Of a stretch of DNA of 64,000 nt, positions 44,579-54,118 are shown one piece after another (within the stretch, counting starts at the first letter, position 1; every line of letters starts with the position of its first letter). The notes below the pieces were generated by a model that was not told where the DNA came from, did not search any database, and saw only the letters and a list, made by a program, of their open reading frames with translations. The stretch is from the NCBI GenBank assembly GCA_030248195.1, contig JASAND010010615.1:1-64000 (forward strand), given 5' to 3'. Made by a program: the position numbers and the translations under genes. Source of the DNA: Trissonchulus latispiculum. Its lineage: Eukaryota > Nematoda > Enoplea > Enoplida > Ironidae.

Positions 44579-45574
44579 TCAGGAAAGGAGGGCAGCGGAA
44601 GAGGCGAGTCGTTCTTGTAGAGACGGACGAATGTATACAGCCAGCATATTTTTCGACTTCCACCGGCCGTGTTGCTGAATCAGATGAAGGGGGACGCCTG
44701 CCCTAGCAGCAGCAGTGGTACCGCCTATTCTGAGACTGTGAAGTGAAAACTGGCCCGAAATTTTCAATTCTTTTATGGATTGGGAAAATTGCAGCCGAGC
44801 TGCATTATAGGACATAGGTGTTGGAAGGATCAGAGAACCACGCAAGCGGGGAAAGAAAGGGCAAGTGCAAAGCTGATGGGAAGGTGGCAGCCGTGCGAGA
44901 TACCGGCGCGTCAGCTCAATTGGGGAAAGTGGTCCAGATCCAGCCGCAATTGTAACTGTTTTACCATAGAGATGCTGGTCAGTTTTCGATCTGCGGATTG
45001 CTAGGGTGATGGAAATGTCATTGAAAGAGACATCCTGAAATTTCAGATTGAGTGCTTCGGAAATGCGAAGGAAACCATAGAACTGAAAAAGGAGTAGAAC
45101 AGCGAAGCGGAGTGATGATAAGCTGTCGGCTTTAGACATATGGGCTAACAGGACAGACAGATGATTCGGAAGCAAAGGTTCACGACGTCGCGGCGTGCAA
45201 CAACTGATGCGTTTTGCCGCCTCAAGAGACAACTTTCCTATGTGAGTGTCAGTAGGGGAGGGCAGTCCAGCGATGTGGTGGGCCCAAGCAATGGCACTAT
45301 AGGCTATTGTGCACTGAGAAATCGAGTGTCGGTTAGCCAGATGCAAGAGATATGCTGTGAGACGAGGAGTAGGACATGGAATCCAATCAGCATTTCGCTG
45401 AGTTGTCCAAGTCTTAAATTTTTTCAGGGCATAGATGTATTGGCAGGTAGACGATGTAGCTTTTGCTGAGAGCAGAAAAGAAAATAGGGCGGAAGAATTG
45501 ACCTCGTGAGAGTATATGCAAGAACCGAGCTGAGAATCGAACAGCTCTTGAAGGTCTGAAATAAAGAGAAGTGT
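44579..45574 (-). CDS. Tyrosine recombinase of DIRS element
   Basis: The frame is open from 45574, well upstream of the first Leu/TTG-type start at 45346. The added ~70 residues include a TSSTCQYIYALKKFKTW segment typical of the N-terminal core-binding domain. Counting from 45346, the catalytic set is complete: Arg94 (FLRISE), Lys121, His203-x-x-Arg206 (HSLR), His226 (QHGRW) and nucleophile Tyr238. The protein would resolve circular cDNA into the genome by site-specific recombination. No ATG opens the frame. A TTTATTTCAG acceptor (exon from 45555) suggests splicing from the RT-RNase H exon across the internal repeat. The stop lies 14 bp before the 3' repeat. Confidence 0.88.
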   Translation of the reverse strand, partial: TLLFISDLQELFDSQLGSCIYSHEVNSSALFSFLLSAKATSSTCQYIYALKKFKTWTTQRNADWIPCPTPRLTAYLLHLANRHSISQCTIAYSAIAWAHHIAGLPSPTDTHIGKLSLEAAKRISCCTPRRREPLLPNHLSVLLAHMSKADSLSSLRFAVLLLFQFYGFLRISEALNLKFQDVSFNDISITLAIRRSKTDQHLYGKTVTIAAGSGPLSPIELTRRYLARLPPSHQLCTCPFFPRLRGSLILPTPMSYNAARLQFSQSIKELKISGQFSLHSLRIGGTTAAARAGVPLHLIQQHGRWKSKNMLAVYIRPSLQERLASSAALLS

Positions 45575-45609
45575 TTAGTATATATTACTAGGGTGTGGGT
45601 GGGAGGGAG

Positions 45610-45836
45610 TGCAGATGCTGCTCATACAGTATTCAGGGGGAGCGAGTGGTCAGTACGAAGCCGTTTTGTGCGAAGAAAGCTGTCAGTGCGTACTAGTGTT
45701 CAAAGGAATATTCAAATTAGGAAAAGCCGTGCAATTATGCAGATGAGGATGTCTTGAAATATCAGTTATTTTTTCACAAGTTACCAAATAACTTTTATTT
45801 CAATACAAATAAACAAAACAATGGCAGGTATAGTGC
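45610..45836 (-). repeat. Fused internal split repeat of the DIRS element
   Basis: 45764-45836 matches the 3' end repeat and 45610-45770 matches the 5' end repeat (48670-48834), with a 6-bp deletion near 45668 relative to it. This block templates the joining of ends during reverse transcription in DIRS-type elements (established model). It also repeats AATAAA, so RT transcripts could end here before the recombinase gene. Confidence 0.88.
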
Positions 45837-45859
45837 CCAAGAAAAAGTGCAAAAAGTTT

Positions 45860-47650
45860 TTAGGAAGCAAAGTCAAGACGGTAGGCGATAAACGGTGAGC
45901 GAGCGGTACAGGGGATAGGACCGCGACCAGACACAGCAGATGAGGAGAAGATACAGGAGGCTAATACAGGTGAAGGGTTCTTCTTTAAACCTATAATACA
46001 AGGCCACAAGTAAGATGAAGGCAAGAAAGGGCAGATGAGCGTGCCGGTTGCTTTACTAGCTTTGAGATGTGTGAGAACACGAGGGATTAAAGGGACGGGT
46101 GGTACTAACCAATTATTTTCTGAAGCCCAGGAGATAGAAAAAGCATCGACCATTTCGGTTCCGGGGTACCACACTTTAGAGTTGTACCTAGGTAACTTAG
46201 AGTTCTCTAAGCTAGCGAACCTGTCTATAGTGTGAGGACCCCAGCAGGAGTCCAAAAACTGAAACATTTGGTCCGAAACGGACCAATTATCCGTATCGTG
46301 TGAGCGACTGTAAAAATCGGCAACAGTATTAAGGTGCCGCAAGATCCATTCGAGTTCTAGCCGTACTGAATGTTTAATGCACAGAGTAAAAATGCGAATC
46401 GCGATCATGTTTAAATGTGATTTAGAGCTGCCATTGCGGATGATACTACACACTGCGAAGTTATCAGTGAAAACTTTGACAGTTTTTTGAGATATTTCTG
46501 CGGCAAAGGAGGCCAGGCCAAATTCAACAGCTCGTAATTCACGGTAGGTAGACGATAATTGGGCTTCCATGACGTCAAAATTTCAGACCGTGGCAGAAAA
46601 CGGTCGACCATGTAAAACAGCAGAACAACCAAGACTAGAAGCATCAGTGGTCACGAGAATTTCCGGAATTTTGTACTCCAACATTTTTACGGGGGAGAGC
46701 TTTAAGAGGTGGGTGTGCCAGAAAAGTAGTTCGAAAAGTTGCTCAGAACTGGGCTCAAAGTGTTTATCCCAAGACGGGGAACTTGCAATAGCAGAGTATA
46801 ACGCTCTGGTCAACAATCTTGTAATGCCACCAAAGGCTAAAGAAAAGGATACAATTTTTCCGCACACTTTGGAGAGCTGCCTTGCGGAAACTGTTTTCTG
46901 TTTAAGAAGAACGGAAAGGTATTCATAGCAATCTTTCAAGCGAATTTCCGGAATTTCAAGAGAATATTGTTCAGTATTCAGTAACCAACCGAGATGTTTC
47001 AAGTGTTGGGTTGGTTCCCACCTACATTTTTCATTAAGAGTAAAACCGAGTTGCAAAAGATATTGTTTACAGATGAGGGCAGATTCAAGGGTGGACTGAT
47101 AAGAGGAGCTTGTTATTAAAGCATCATCGAGATAGATGGATACGAGAATACTCCGGGAACGCCAGTGAGCGATAACTGGCCGTAATAATTTTGTGAAAAG
47201 ATATGGGCCGTAGGAGAGGCCAAACGGTAAAACTGTGAAAACATAATAAGCTTGGCGGTTCTCAGAAATCCATGAATTGCCAAGGTACTGGTGATATACA
47301 TCTTTGACATCTAAATGGTAGTACCCAGATTTGAGGTCGAAGCTGCACATAAAATTTCCCTTATTTAAAAATTGAAGAGGCACTCTTATATCTTCTAATT
47401 TAAATTTAGGGGGACGAGTGAACTTGTTCACGTATCTCAGATCTAGAATTAGTCTCATTTTGCCACTGGACATGCGAGCTGACAGGGGACTAACTACTGT
47501 CGGAGGGTGGGATATCTGTTTAATAAAGCCGTTTTTGTGTAAGTCATTAATTGTTTGGTCAACAAAATCAAAGTGCTTAATTGCGGACCTGTTGTTCAAA
47601 AAGAATGCGGGAGGGGAGTTTGCAAGAAGGGAATCGAAAACCCGTTCTTA
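45860..47650 (-). pseudogene. Reverse transcriptase-RNase H of DIRS element (two lesions)
   Basis: RT motifs are FDLKSGYYHL, LPFGLSYGPYLFTK and the catalytic YLDD. RNase H motifs are TDASSLG, the Glu in YRELRAVE, FTDNFAV and NTVADFYSR. The frame runs 47599-46583, hits TGA at 46585-46583, and continues in the same frame from 46582 to 45860. Upstream, the N-terminal segment GNLKRHSQAWEAITSDWYVL lies in another frame (the 48018-47596 frame) that ends in TGA at 47598. The RT is thus broken by one frameshift near 47600 and one stop. About 580 codons remain from 47599. Confidence 0.88.
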
Positions 47651-47776
47651 ACCATATCTAGAACGTACCAATCAGATGTAATCGCTTCCCATGCCTGAGA
47701 GTGCCTTTTCAAATTGCCTTTTATACCATTATATAAGGTAAGATTCTTACCTTGAAGGATGGGGCATATCTCCTTA

Positions 47777-48639
47777 CTATTTGGCGGGGGCTCCACCACT
47801 GGTGGGATCCTGCGATTGCTTCCAGGGACACTCTCTGTACCAATGGCCGTATCTGCCGCATCCATTGCAAGTGTAGAAGTGGCGCGGGTCAAAAGGCAGT
47901 ATTTTGGGAGGGTAGACACCACTGAGGAGTGGGCGTGGGGGGCCCGACGCTTGGGAGCGAGGCGCCATTTGGTATGAATGAGCTGTAGGGAGAGAAATTG
48001 AATGAGCCATGGCGCCACGATGTAATTCCACGCGTGGAGAATTTCCGGCGGTTTTCCATTTCAGTTTTAGCATCGTCGATTGCTTTTTGAATCCGTTCTA
48101 CAGTTAAAAAGGGGAAAAGTCAAAATACAAAGATACAAAGTAATGGAATATGAGGAAGGCAGATATACAATGGAAATAGCAAGAGAAAGCAGAAAAAGAG
48201 ATAAAATATATACTTGGAAGAAAGTAAGAGCTCAAATTAATTGATATAAAAAACAAATTATTGGCTTACTGCTTTCGGCCTCGGTGTCGCCAATATCGGA
48301 AGCTCCTTGAAATTTTTTAACGGCAGTCCACCCACCTCTGTCAGCTATTTTGAGTATTTTCTGGCGATCCTTAATAATGGTCCGTGCTTTACCTGCAGAT
48401 TCCAAAACGATATCACCGTCTACGGTACCATCAGCCTGAGAGACAGCAGTAGTAATCTTAACCAACTCTTTATCAATATTGTAGAGCAGGTCCGCTTGTT
48501 GTTGGAGTCCTTCTGACGTAAATCGAGGAGGAAGATCCTGTTGTGTAGTAGTGGCAGATTGGTTGGCAATAGCGGCTTGGATGAGACCGTGAATTTGTTC
48601 AGCGGTTAGACCAGCGGCAGGAGAGTCAGAAGTCGACAT
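47777..48639 (-). pseudogene. Gag of DIRS element, probably spliced, disrupted
   Basis: Exon 1 starts at ATG 48639 (MSTSDSPAAGLTAEQIHGLI) and stays open to 48232. A GTAAGC donor near 48268 and a TAACTGTAG acceptor at 48098 suggest an intron. The following sequence carries a CCHC zinc knuckle (CNGCGRYGHWYREC, C-x2-C-x4-H-x4-C) ending at 47777. The best charged reading after the acceptor (RIQKAIDDAKTEMENRRK) is not in the knuckle frame, so a frameshift is likely. Gag would package the element RNA. Confidence 0.7.
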
Positions 48640-48669
48640 GAAGTGCGACAGGAAAGCATAAGCATAAGA

Positions 48670-48834
48670 TGCAGATGCTGCTCATACAGTATTCAGGGGG
48701 AGCGAGTGGTCAGTACGAAGCCGTTTTGCGCTTGTGCGAAGAAAGCTGTCAGTGCGTACTAGTGTTCAAAGGAATATTCAAATTAGGAAAAGCCGTGCAA
48801 TTATGCAGATGAGCTTGTCTTGAAATATCAGTTA
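48670..48834 (-). repeat. DIRS 5' terminal repeat (~165 bp)
   Basis: Matches 45610-45770 apart from a 6-bp indel and a few substitutions. Its outer end ATATCAGTTAT is the recombination core shared with the other junctions. It lies 30 bp upstream of the gag ATG and probably holds the promoter. Confidence 0.88.
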
Positions 48835-49556
48835 TGTACGGCCTTGGTCATCGCAGAAGTGTAATTTAAATTGAATTTTCATGAAATTAGCTACTCCTGC
48901 ATAGTTTTATATAAAATCAAGGAAATATACCACACCGGGTCAAACGGGCGTAGAGTTTTCTGATGCTAGTCGCAAACGAATACTGAATAAAGTAAGGACT
49001 ACAGGATCGTGAGTGTGTGCATGTCTAATTCCAGCTCCGCTTACTCTTAACACTACAGTAGGCGACGGCAATCTATTTTCAGTACCGCAAGTTTATTTTC
49101 AGAGTTACAAAAATAGTAGTATTTAAGACAAAACCACTAAAATTTTTACAAATATACTTTCCAAAGTAACTAATCTTAAGTTTCCAGAAAACAAGAGATG
49201 AAAACGAACAGAAGACATAAATGGGGAACGGATCACCCCAAAGACAATCCCAACACTATGCTACCCAACCCGACTGATGAGAGAATTGCCATAAGCCCGA
49301 CCTGCTCCCATAAGTGAATACCCAATACTGACTGAAAAACAGGCGGTTCATTCAAACTTTTGAATATTAGCTACAGAAACTGAGGTTTGTACACAGAAGG
49401 AAGGAATTTCATTTATTGTTCATGAAGATAGCATTGCACTTTAATAATTTTGAATTGAGTTCAAGGAGAATGCTATGAAATATTCCACACCGTGTGGCAC
49501 CAGTTTTACCCCATTTTTCGTGTATATATTTTGCAAAATTTTAGGATTAAGGTGAT
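48835..49556. other. Flank of DIRS element
   Basis: AT-rich, with weak similarity to 44086-44492 at about 48958-49360. No gene recognised. Confidence 0.35.
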
Positions 49557-50533
49557 GATTCCTTTTGGGCACATATTGTTATTTGGCGGCGTAAATCAAG
49601 ATGAAATTTGATGAAACTTTACGAAATAAGTTCTTTTAGCGTTCTAATACTCTCCGCGCATTCCCGATTCAAAAATTCGAGATTTCCGGTCAGAGTGGTT
49701 TTTCCCAATTTCTGAATGTTTGGCAGCTGCTATACAATTATGACTACATTCATTCGAAAGATCTCATTGAGCTTCACATTTTTTACTTTTTAAAGCAAGT
49801 TTCTAACTTTTCTCTACCGTGAGATATAGCGATATAGATATAGATATTTCTTGTTTTGGCGTCGAATACTTGTCATTTTTGGAGAAATCAAATAACCCAA
49901 CATTTCTTGAACTACGCAAGCCGTAAAATCAAACTAAGAGCGTCGGTCTGAAGGTCTCACAGGGACAAATTATCCGACGCATGATCGTCTTCCAACTGCT
50001 ATCTTGTAGGCTGCTATCACAAAAAATGTAGTTTTTGCAAAAACATGACCAATTTGTTCCAAAGATTGTAGAGCATTCACCATGCAAGCTGGAGGGGTGC
50101 TACTGAACAAATGTGTTTTGCACAAATATACCAAGGGACGATTTTTTAGTTGCCCCGATTGCTGCTTTCTAGCTAATCGCTTGACAAATTTGGAAAAAGT
50201 AGGCAAAATACGGGGTACGCACACATTTCAGCTTATTCTTCTATAACGAAGAGCGATTTTACAATAAATAAAAAATCGTCCCCAGCTTTTTGATGGAGGT
50301 ATCGAATGATATAACAGATGTCTCGCGAAAAAGTTTACTTGATTCTGCAAAAATTCTGGAAAATTCTAAAATGTGTTAAAACTATTTTAGAAAAGCAACA
50401 TTAGTTTCGTGTCATGCATTAAAAAGATAAAATGTCAAGCTACATTTTGATATAAAATGGCTTCTTAACTCCAAGTAATGAATGAGTAATGATGGTGCAA
50501 ACTTCATGTGACCAAAGGGAATCACCACCTTAA
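49557..50533. mobile_element. TTAA MITE, family A, copy 3
   Basis: TTAAGGTGATGATTCC to GGAATCACCACCTTAA. Very similar to 5787-6776, including the interior, and shares its right TTAA with the next family-B element. Confidence 0.88.
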
Positions 50534-50941
50534 GGTGCTGGTATCGCTTTGTGTAAATTTGACCCTAAAGGCTTTATTTCTTTATGAAAGTGGATGAAAC
50601 TTTCCAAATATACTATTTTGGCGCTCTTTAACACTCTGAGACCAGTCCCGCATTTTTAGATGCAAAGTTAAGAAATTTCCAGTTTTTGCGTTTATTCTCT
50701 CAGTACATAGTCGATGCACCAGATTGGTTGGGATGGCTGGAAAGAGGGCACAGAAATGAACATTTTTGCTTTTACAACTTTTGAGCTATCTCTAGTTATT
50801 AAGTCAGTATAAGCCAAAAACGATTTTGGGGTCCAAAAATGGCCATTTAAGAGGAAATCAGTTTTTTGTAAATTACTGCCAAATCTTACGTACAATTTTG
50901 TTAAATTTATACTCAGTCGATACGTCTTCCAATTGCACATT
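50530..50941. mobile_element. TTAA MITE, family B, left half (interrupted)
   Basis: It starts TTAAGGTGCTGGTATCGC and follows 31107-31500. At 50941 it is interrupted by the LTR element and resumes at 58385. The CATT at 50938-50941 is repeated at 58381-58384. Confidence 0.8.
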
Positions 50942-51060
50942 TGTAATAGAATAACTTAGATCTTGCGCTCAAAAGTGGTTAAAAAGTCAGTTTCTAATTG
51001 GTTTATCATTCCAAAAGAAGTTCCTACAGAAAACGGAACCTAAAATCCTGCTTATGTTAA
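50942..51060. mobile_element. 119-bp stub of the 5' giant LTR
   Basis: It matches the first ~118 bp of the 52864-58380 LTR almost exactly, from TGTAATAG to CTTATGTTAA, then homology stops abruptly. It directly abuts the CATT target duplication. Confidence 0.7.
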
Positions 51061-52863
51061 CACTCTTCCTTTTTGTCCACACATTACCTCCAGACCTCTC
51101 AAATCCTCTGCCGCTAAGGGACTCAGTTTATGTACATTGTCTTTGGCTTTATTTTACCTCATCTTATGTTCATTGTCTTGACTATATATGGTGCCTGCAG
51201 TATCGTTTCGTTTGGGAGGATAACTAACACGGTAGACTCATTTTTTGCGACTTTCACATAATCTGTTATTCTTCCAAGCAATTTTCGTTTTGTATGTTTG
51301 TATAACAAAATAACAGTCAGTTAATAATAATAAATTATAGTATCAATATGCTTGAAAGTTCTTAAAAATTCAACAAAACTGTTCCCAGGCCCCGGATCAC
51401 CGGACCCAGTGATGCCGGAGTGCAGCAAGCAGTCGTTCTAACTTATGCTTTATGAACACATGCATTTCCCAAATCCCTCTTATGAATGACTAGAAATATA
51501 TATTTTTCCTTAAGAAAGTCTGAAGAAAACATATTTGGCGAGTAACTCGCATTTATTACTCAAAACAGAAGCGTTTATTTACAATCTTTTGAATTTGCTT
51601 ACCTGTAGTCCCTTTCCATTAACATCAATAAACCTTCTACTCAATTCTCCCACCAAGTCGGAATCCTAGAGCTTTTTTGCCTATGAGGAATGGAAGAATA
51701 ATTAATTGATTATACGGCTGGATATATATTATACGGTACACTGGTTATATGGTTGAACTGCTTTTGAATTGAATGGTACAGCTTTTGTTATTGTTATGTT
51801 ATGTAAACTATGTGTTGAGATTGTATTTAACTGTTGGGATACAATGTAACAAAAAACAAAAAATTCTTGTACTTGATGCCCATATCTGTTTCTAATTCAG
51901 CGTATTTCGTTCTACGTCTTTATGTATCGTGTTATGTTTTAACTTGTGGTTATGCATTTATAATTTGCTTTATACTTTATAATTTATAATTAGAAAATTA
52001 TTTGAGACAGGAAGGACATTATTCGTCAGAGACTAATAAGACAAAATTCTTTCATTGGTTTGGCGAATTTCATTTTGTTGTTAACTTATCTTTCATTTGA
52101 GCACAATGGATAACCGGTATTTCTGAATTTTGACCTTAACATCAGAAGGAAGAGTTTAGGAAAAGGGGTCACAGAAGGCCAACCCTTAATAAATGCTGAA
52201 ATATAAGCCGGTTGCGCTTATCATTAGTCCAATGTGAAATATAAGCCAGGTGCGCTTATGGACCCATACTCTTGATAGTACTGAACCAGGTGCGTTCAGC
52301 ATAAATTGAACTACAATCATCCACATTTAAAATATTTCGAATATTTCTAAAAGTTGCGAATCAGGTGAAAATATGCAAATTAGTTTACGTTTTAAAGGGA
52401 AATGGTAATTGCGGAACTGATCCATAGCAGATCGATCCCACCTGAAAAGGAATATGCACATTAATTTACGTTTTAAAGGGTAATGGTGGGTGCGGAACTG
52501 ATCCTTAGATCGACCCCACAAACAAAGGAAGAAGTAGAAGAAGAAGTAATAGTTCAAAATATGGAGTAAACATAATAGAAAAGTATAACTGGTGAGCCAT
52601 AGAAGGCTACCGTAATGAATAATGAAAGCGGTCTACGAAAGGAACAATGACATAAACTGGGAAATACGTTAAGCACGAAGCACAGCACAGTGATTACTCT
52701 CTATTGGTCTTAAGCATGATTATTTGGTGAAAGGTCAGTATTGATGTAATGAAACTTCAAGTGATTGGGATAGTATGGGAATGATAAAGGAGAAGGGGAA
52801 ATTAGTTAATACTTTTGGTTTATCCCCCCTAGTAAAAAATCCACACATTTTACTTGTGGAGGT
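51061..52863. mobile_element. Presumed internal remnant of giant-LTR retrotransposon
   Basis: 1.8 kb lying between the LTR stub and the full LTR. It has no gag, pol or env motif. It holds a twofold ~80-bp repeat (52370-52515, TTTACGTTTTAAAGGG units) and an AAGCC(A/G)GTTGCGCTTAT repeat at 52205-52260. GTGGAGG just before 52864 could be a weak polypurine tract. The internal label is inference from position. Confidence 0.4.
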
Positions 52864-53875
52864 TGTAATGGAATAACTTAGATCTTGCGCTCAAAAGTGG
52901 TTAAAAAGTCAGTTTCTAATTGGTTATCATTCCAAAAGAAGTTCCTACAGAAAACGGAACCTAAAATCCTGCTTATGTTAAGTTGTATTTTTGATATTGT
53001 GTCCAAGCCATAATTAATTATAATTGTCCGATTGTTAAAATCAGAGTTGCCAGCCCCAAATAAGCATCTTATAACTACTACGAGAGGAAAGGCTTAAACT
53101 TATTCTAACGCTAACACTTAAGAAAGGCACCTACAAGCTTAGTTAGGATTAGTTAGCCCAAAATGATGATTTATCATGCTTGAGGTAATTACAATAATAA
53201 TATTATCAAGGGCAATCCCAGGAATTTCCCCCTTTGAAAGGACAGGTGTTCTTTCCCTTAGTGAAAAGGAAAGTCCTAAAAGTGGACTTCTAAAAAACCT
53301 TTATACTAACTTTCCTCCTTTCTTTCTTTCCTCCTTTCGTTGTCTGGGAGGTTGTCTACCTCCCAGACTACATAGCAGTCAGGTGTACTGCTGTCCCTTT
53401 TCTTTTTCCTACGTACTTGAGGGTTATCCTCAGGTGAACTTTTGTTGGGCCTAGCCCAACAGAGGGAGGACAACAAAAGTTCGCCTCTCCAGAGGAAAAT
53501 AAGACAAACATTTAACACATTTAAGGTTAAGCTCGGAGGGGGCTTAATTAATTTCCCCTAATTAAAATTATTCCTGAAATTAACCAAACATGTCTAGTCA
53601 AATACATAGAATATCAAGATTCCCGTTTTAAGTCTTTGAAACTTACGTAGATTGCGTAAAAGTTGGAAACACAAGCCAAAATTTCTAGTATTTCCCCTTT
53701 GGTTACGTTTACATGTTAACCAAAGTTTCGCAAAGTTTTGCAGAATTTCAGCACCCCGACATCCATCAAAAATGGGTCAGTTGGGGGGCAATATTTCCCA
53801 AATCTCATTAATTTCAGCTTTTAATGGCCCAGCTGACTAACCAGCCGCTGGAGCTCTGTGCAAAAGATAGCAAGC

Positions 53876-53903
53876 TTCTAGAAAGTTCTAGAACTTTCTA
53901 GAA
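53876..53903. promoter_or_regulatory. Perfect six-unit heat-shock element (LTR copy 2)
   Basis: Same 28-bp array of three TTCnnGAA blocks as at 17712-17739, without any change, 1012 bp from the LTR start. A TATA-like AAATAAAAG follows at 53915. Confidence 0.8.
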
Positions 53904-54062
53904 GCTTTACTCTAAAATAAAAGGAAAAGTCCGCCTCCAGTTCGCTAATGATCTGTCACGGAGCTGTCAGCAAAACTGTAAGCTCGGTCCCCAAAATTTT
54001 AAACTCATCAGTGTTCGTTATGCAGCGACCTATAGCGGTCGGATTTTTAGTCCCCTTCCCCC

Positions 54063-54118
54063 AGTGTGTGTTACTTCTCGGACCACAGGTGTGGTACGGG
54101 AATATAGTAACACACACT
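54063..54118 (+). other. Covarying hairpin (LTR copy 2)
   Basis: AGTGTGTGTTAC pairs with GTAACACACACT. Compared with copy 1, two pairs have switched (A-T to G-C and G-C to A-T) while pairing is kept. Confidence 0.7.

Larger units (their letters stand above)
44493..48834 (-). mobile_element. DIRS-order (Ngaro-like) retrotransposon with split direct repeats
   Basis: Read on the minus strand, the order is a 5' repeat (48834-48670), gag, RT, RNase H, a fused internal repeat (45836-45610), tyrosine recombinase, and a 3' repeat (44565-44493). The internal repeat is exactly the 3'-terminal 73-bp block joined to the 5'-terminal ~160-bp block. This is the A1...B1A2...B2 arrangement diagnostic of split-direct-repeat DIRS elements. 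All three junctions share the core AGTTAT with ATAT just before it. There is no integrase or protease. RT-RNase H carries a frameshift and a TGA stop, and gag is also disrupted, so this copy is probably dead. The recombinase frame is intact. Confidence 0.9.

Noticed and set aside
49268..49310. CTGATGAG motif suggesting a hammerhead ribozyme
   Set aside because: No downstream CGAAA core or closing stems at the required spacing.
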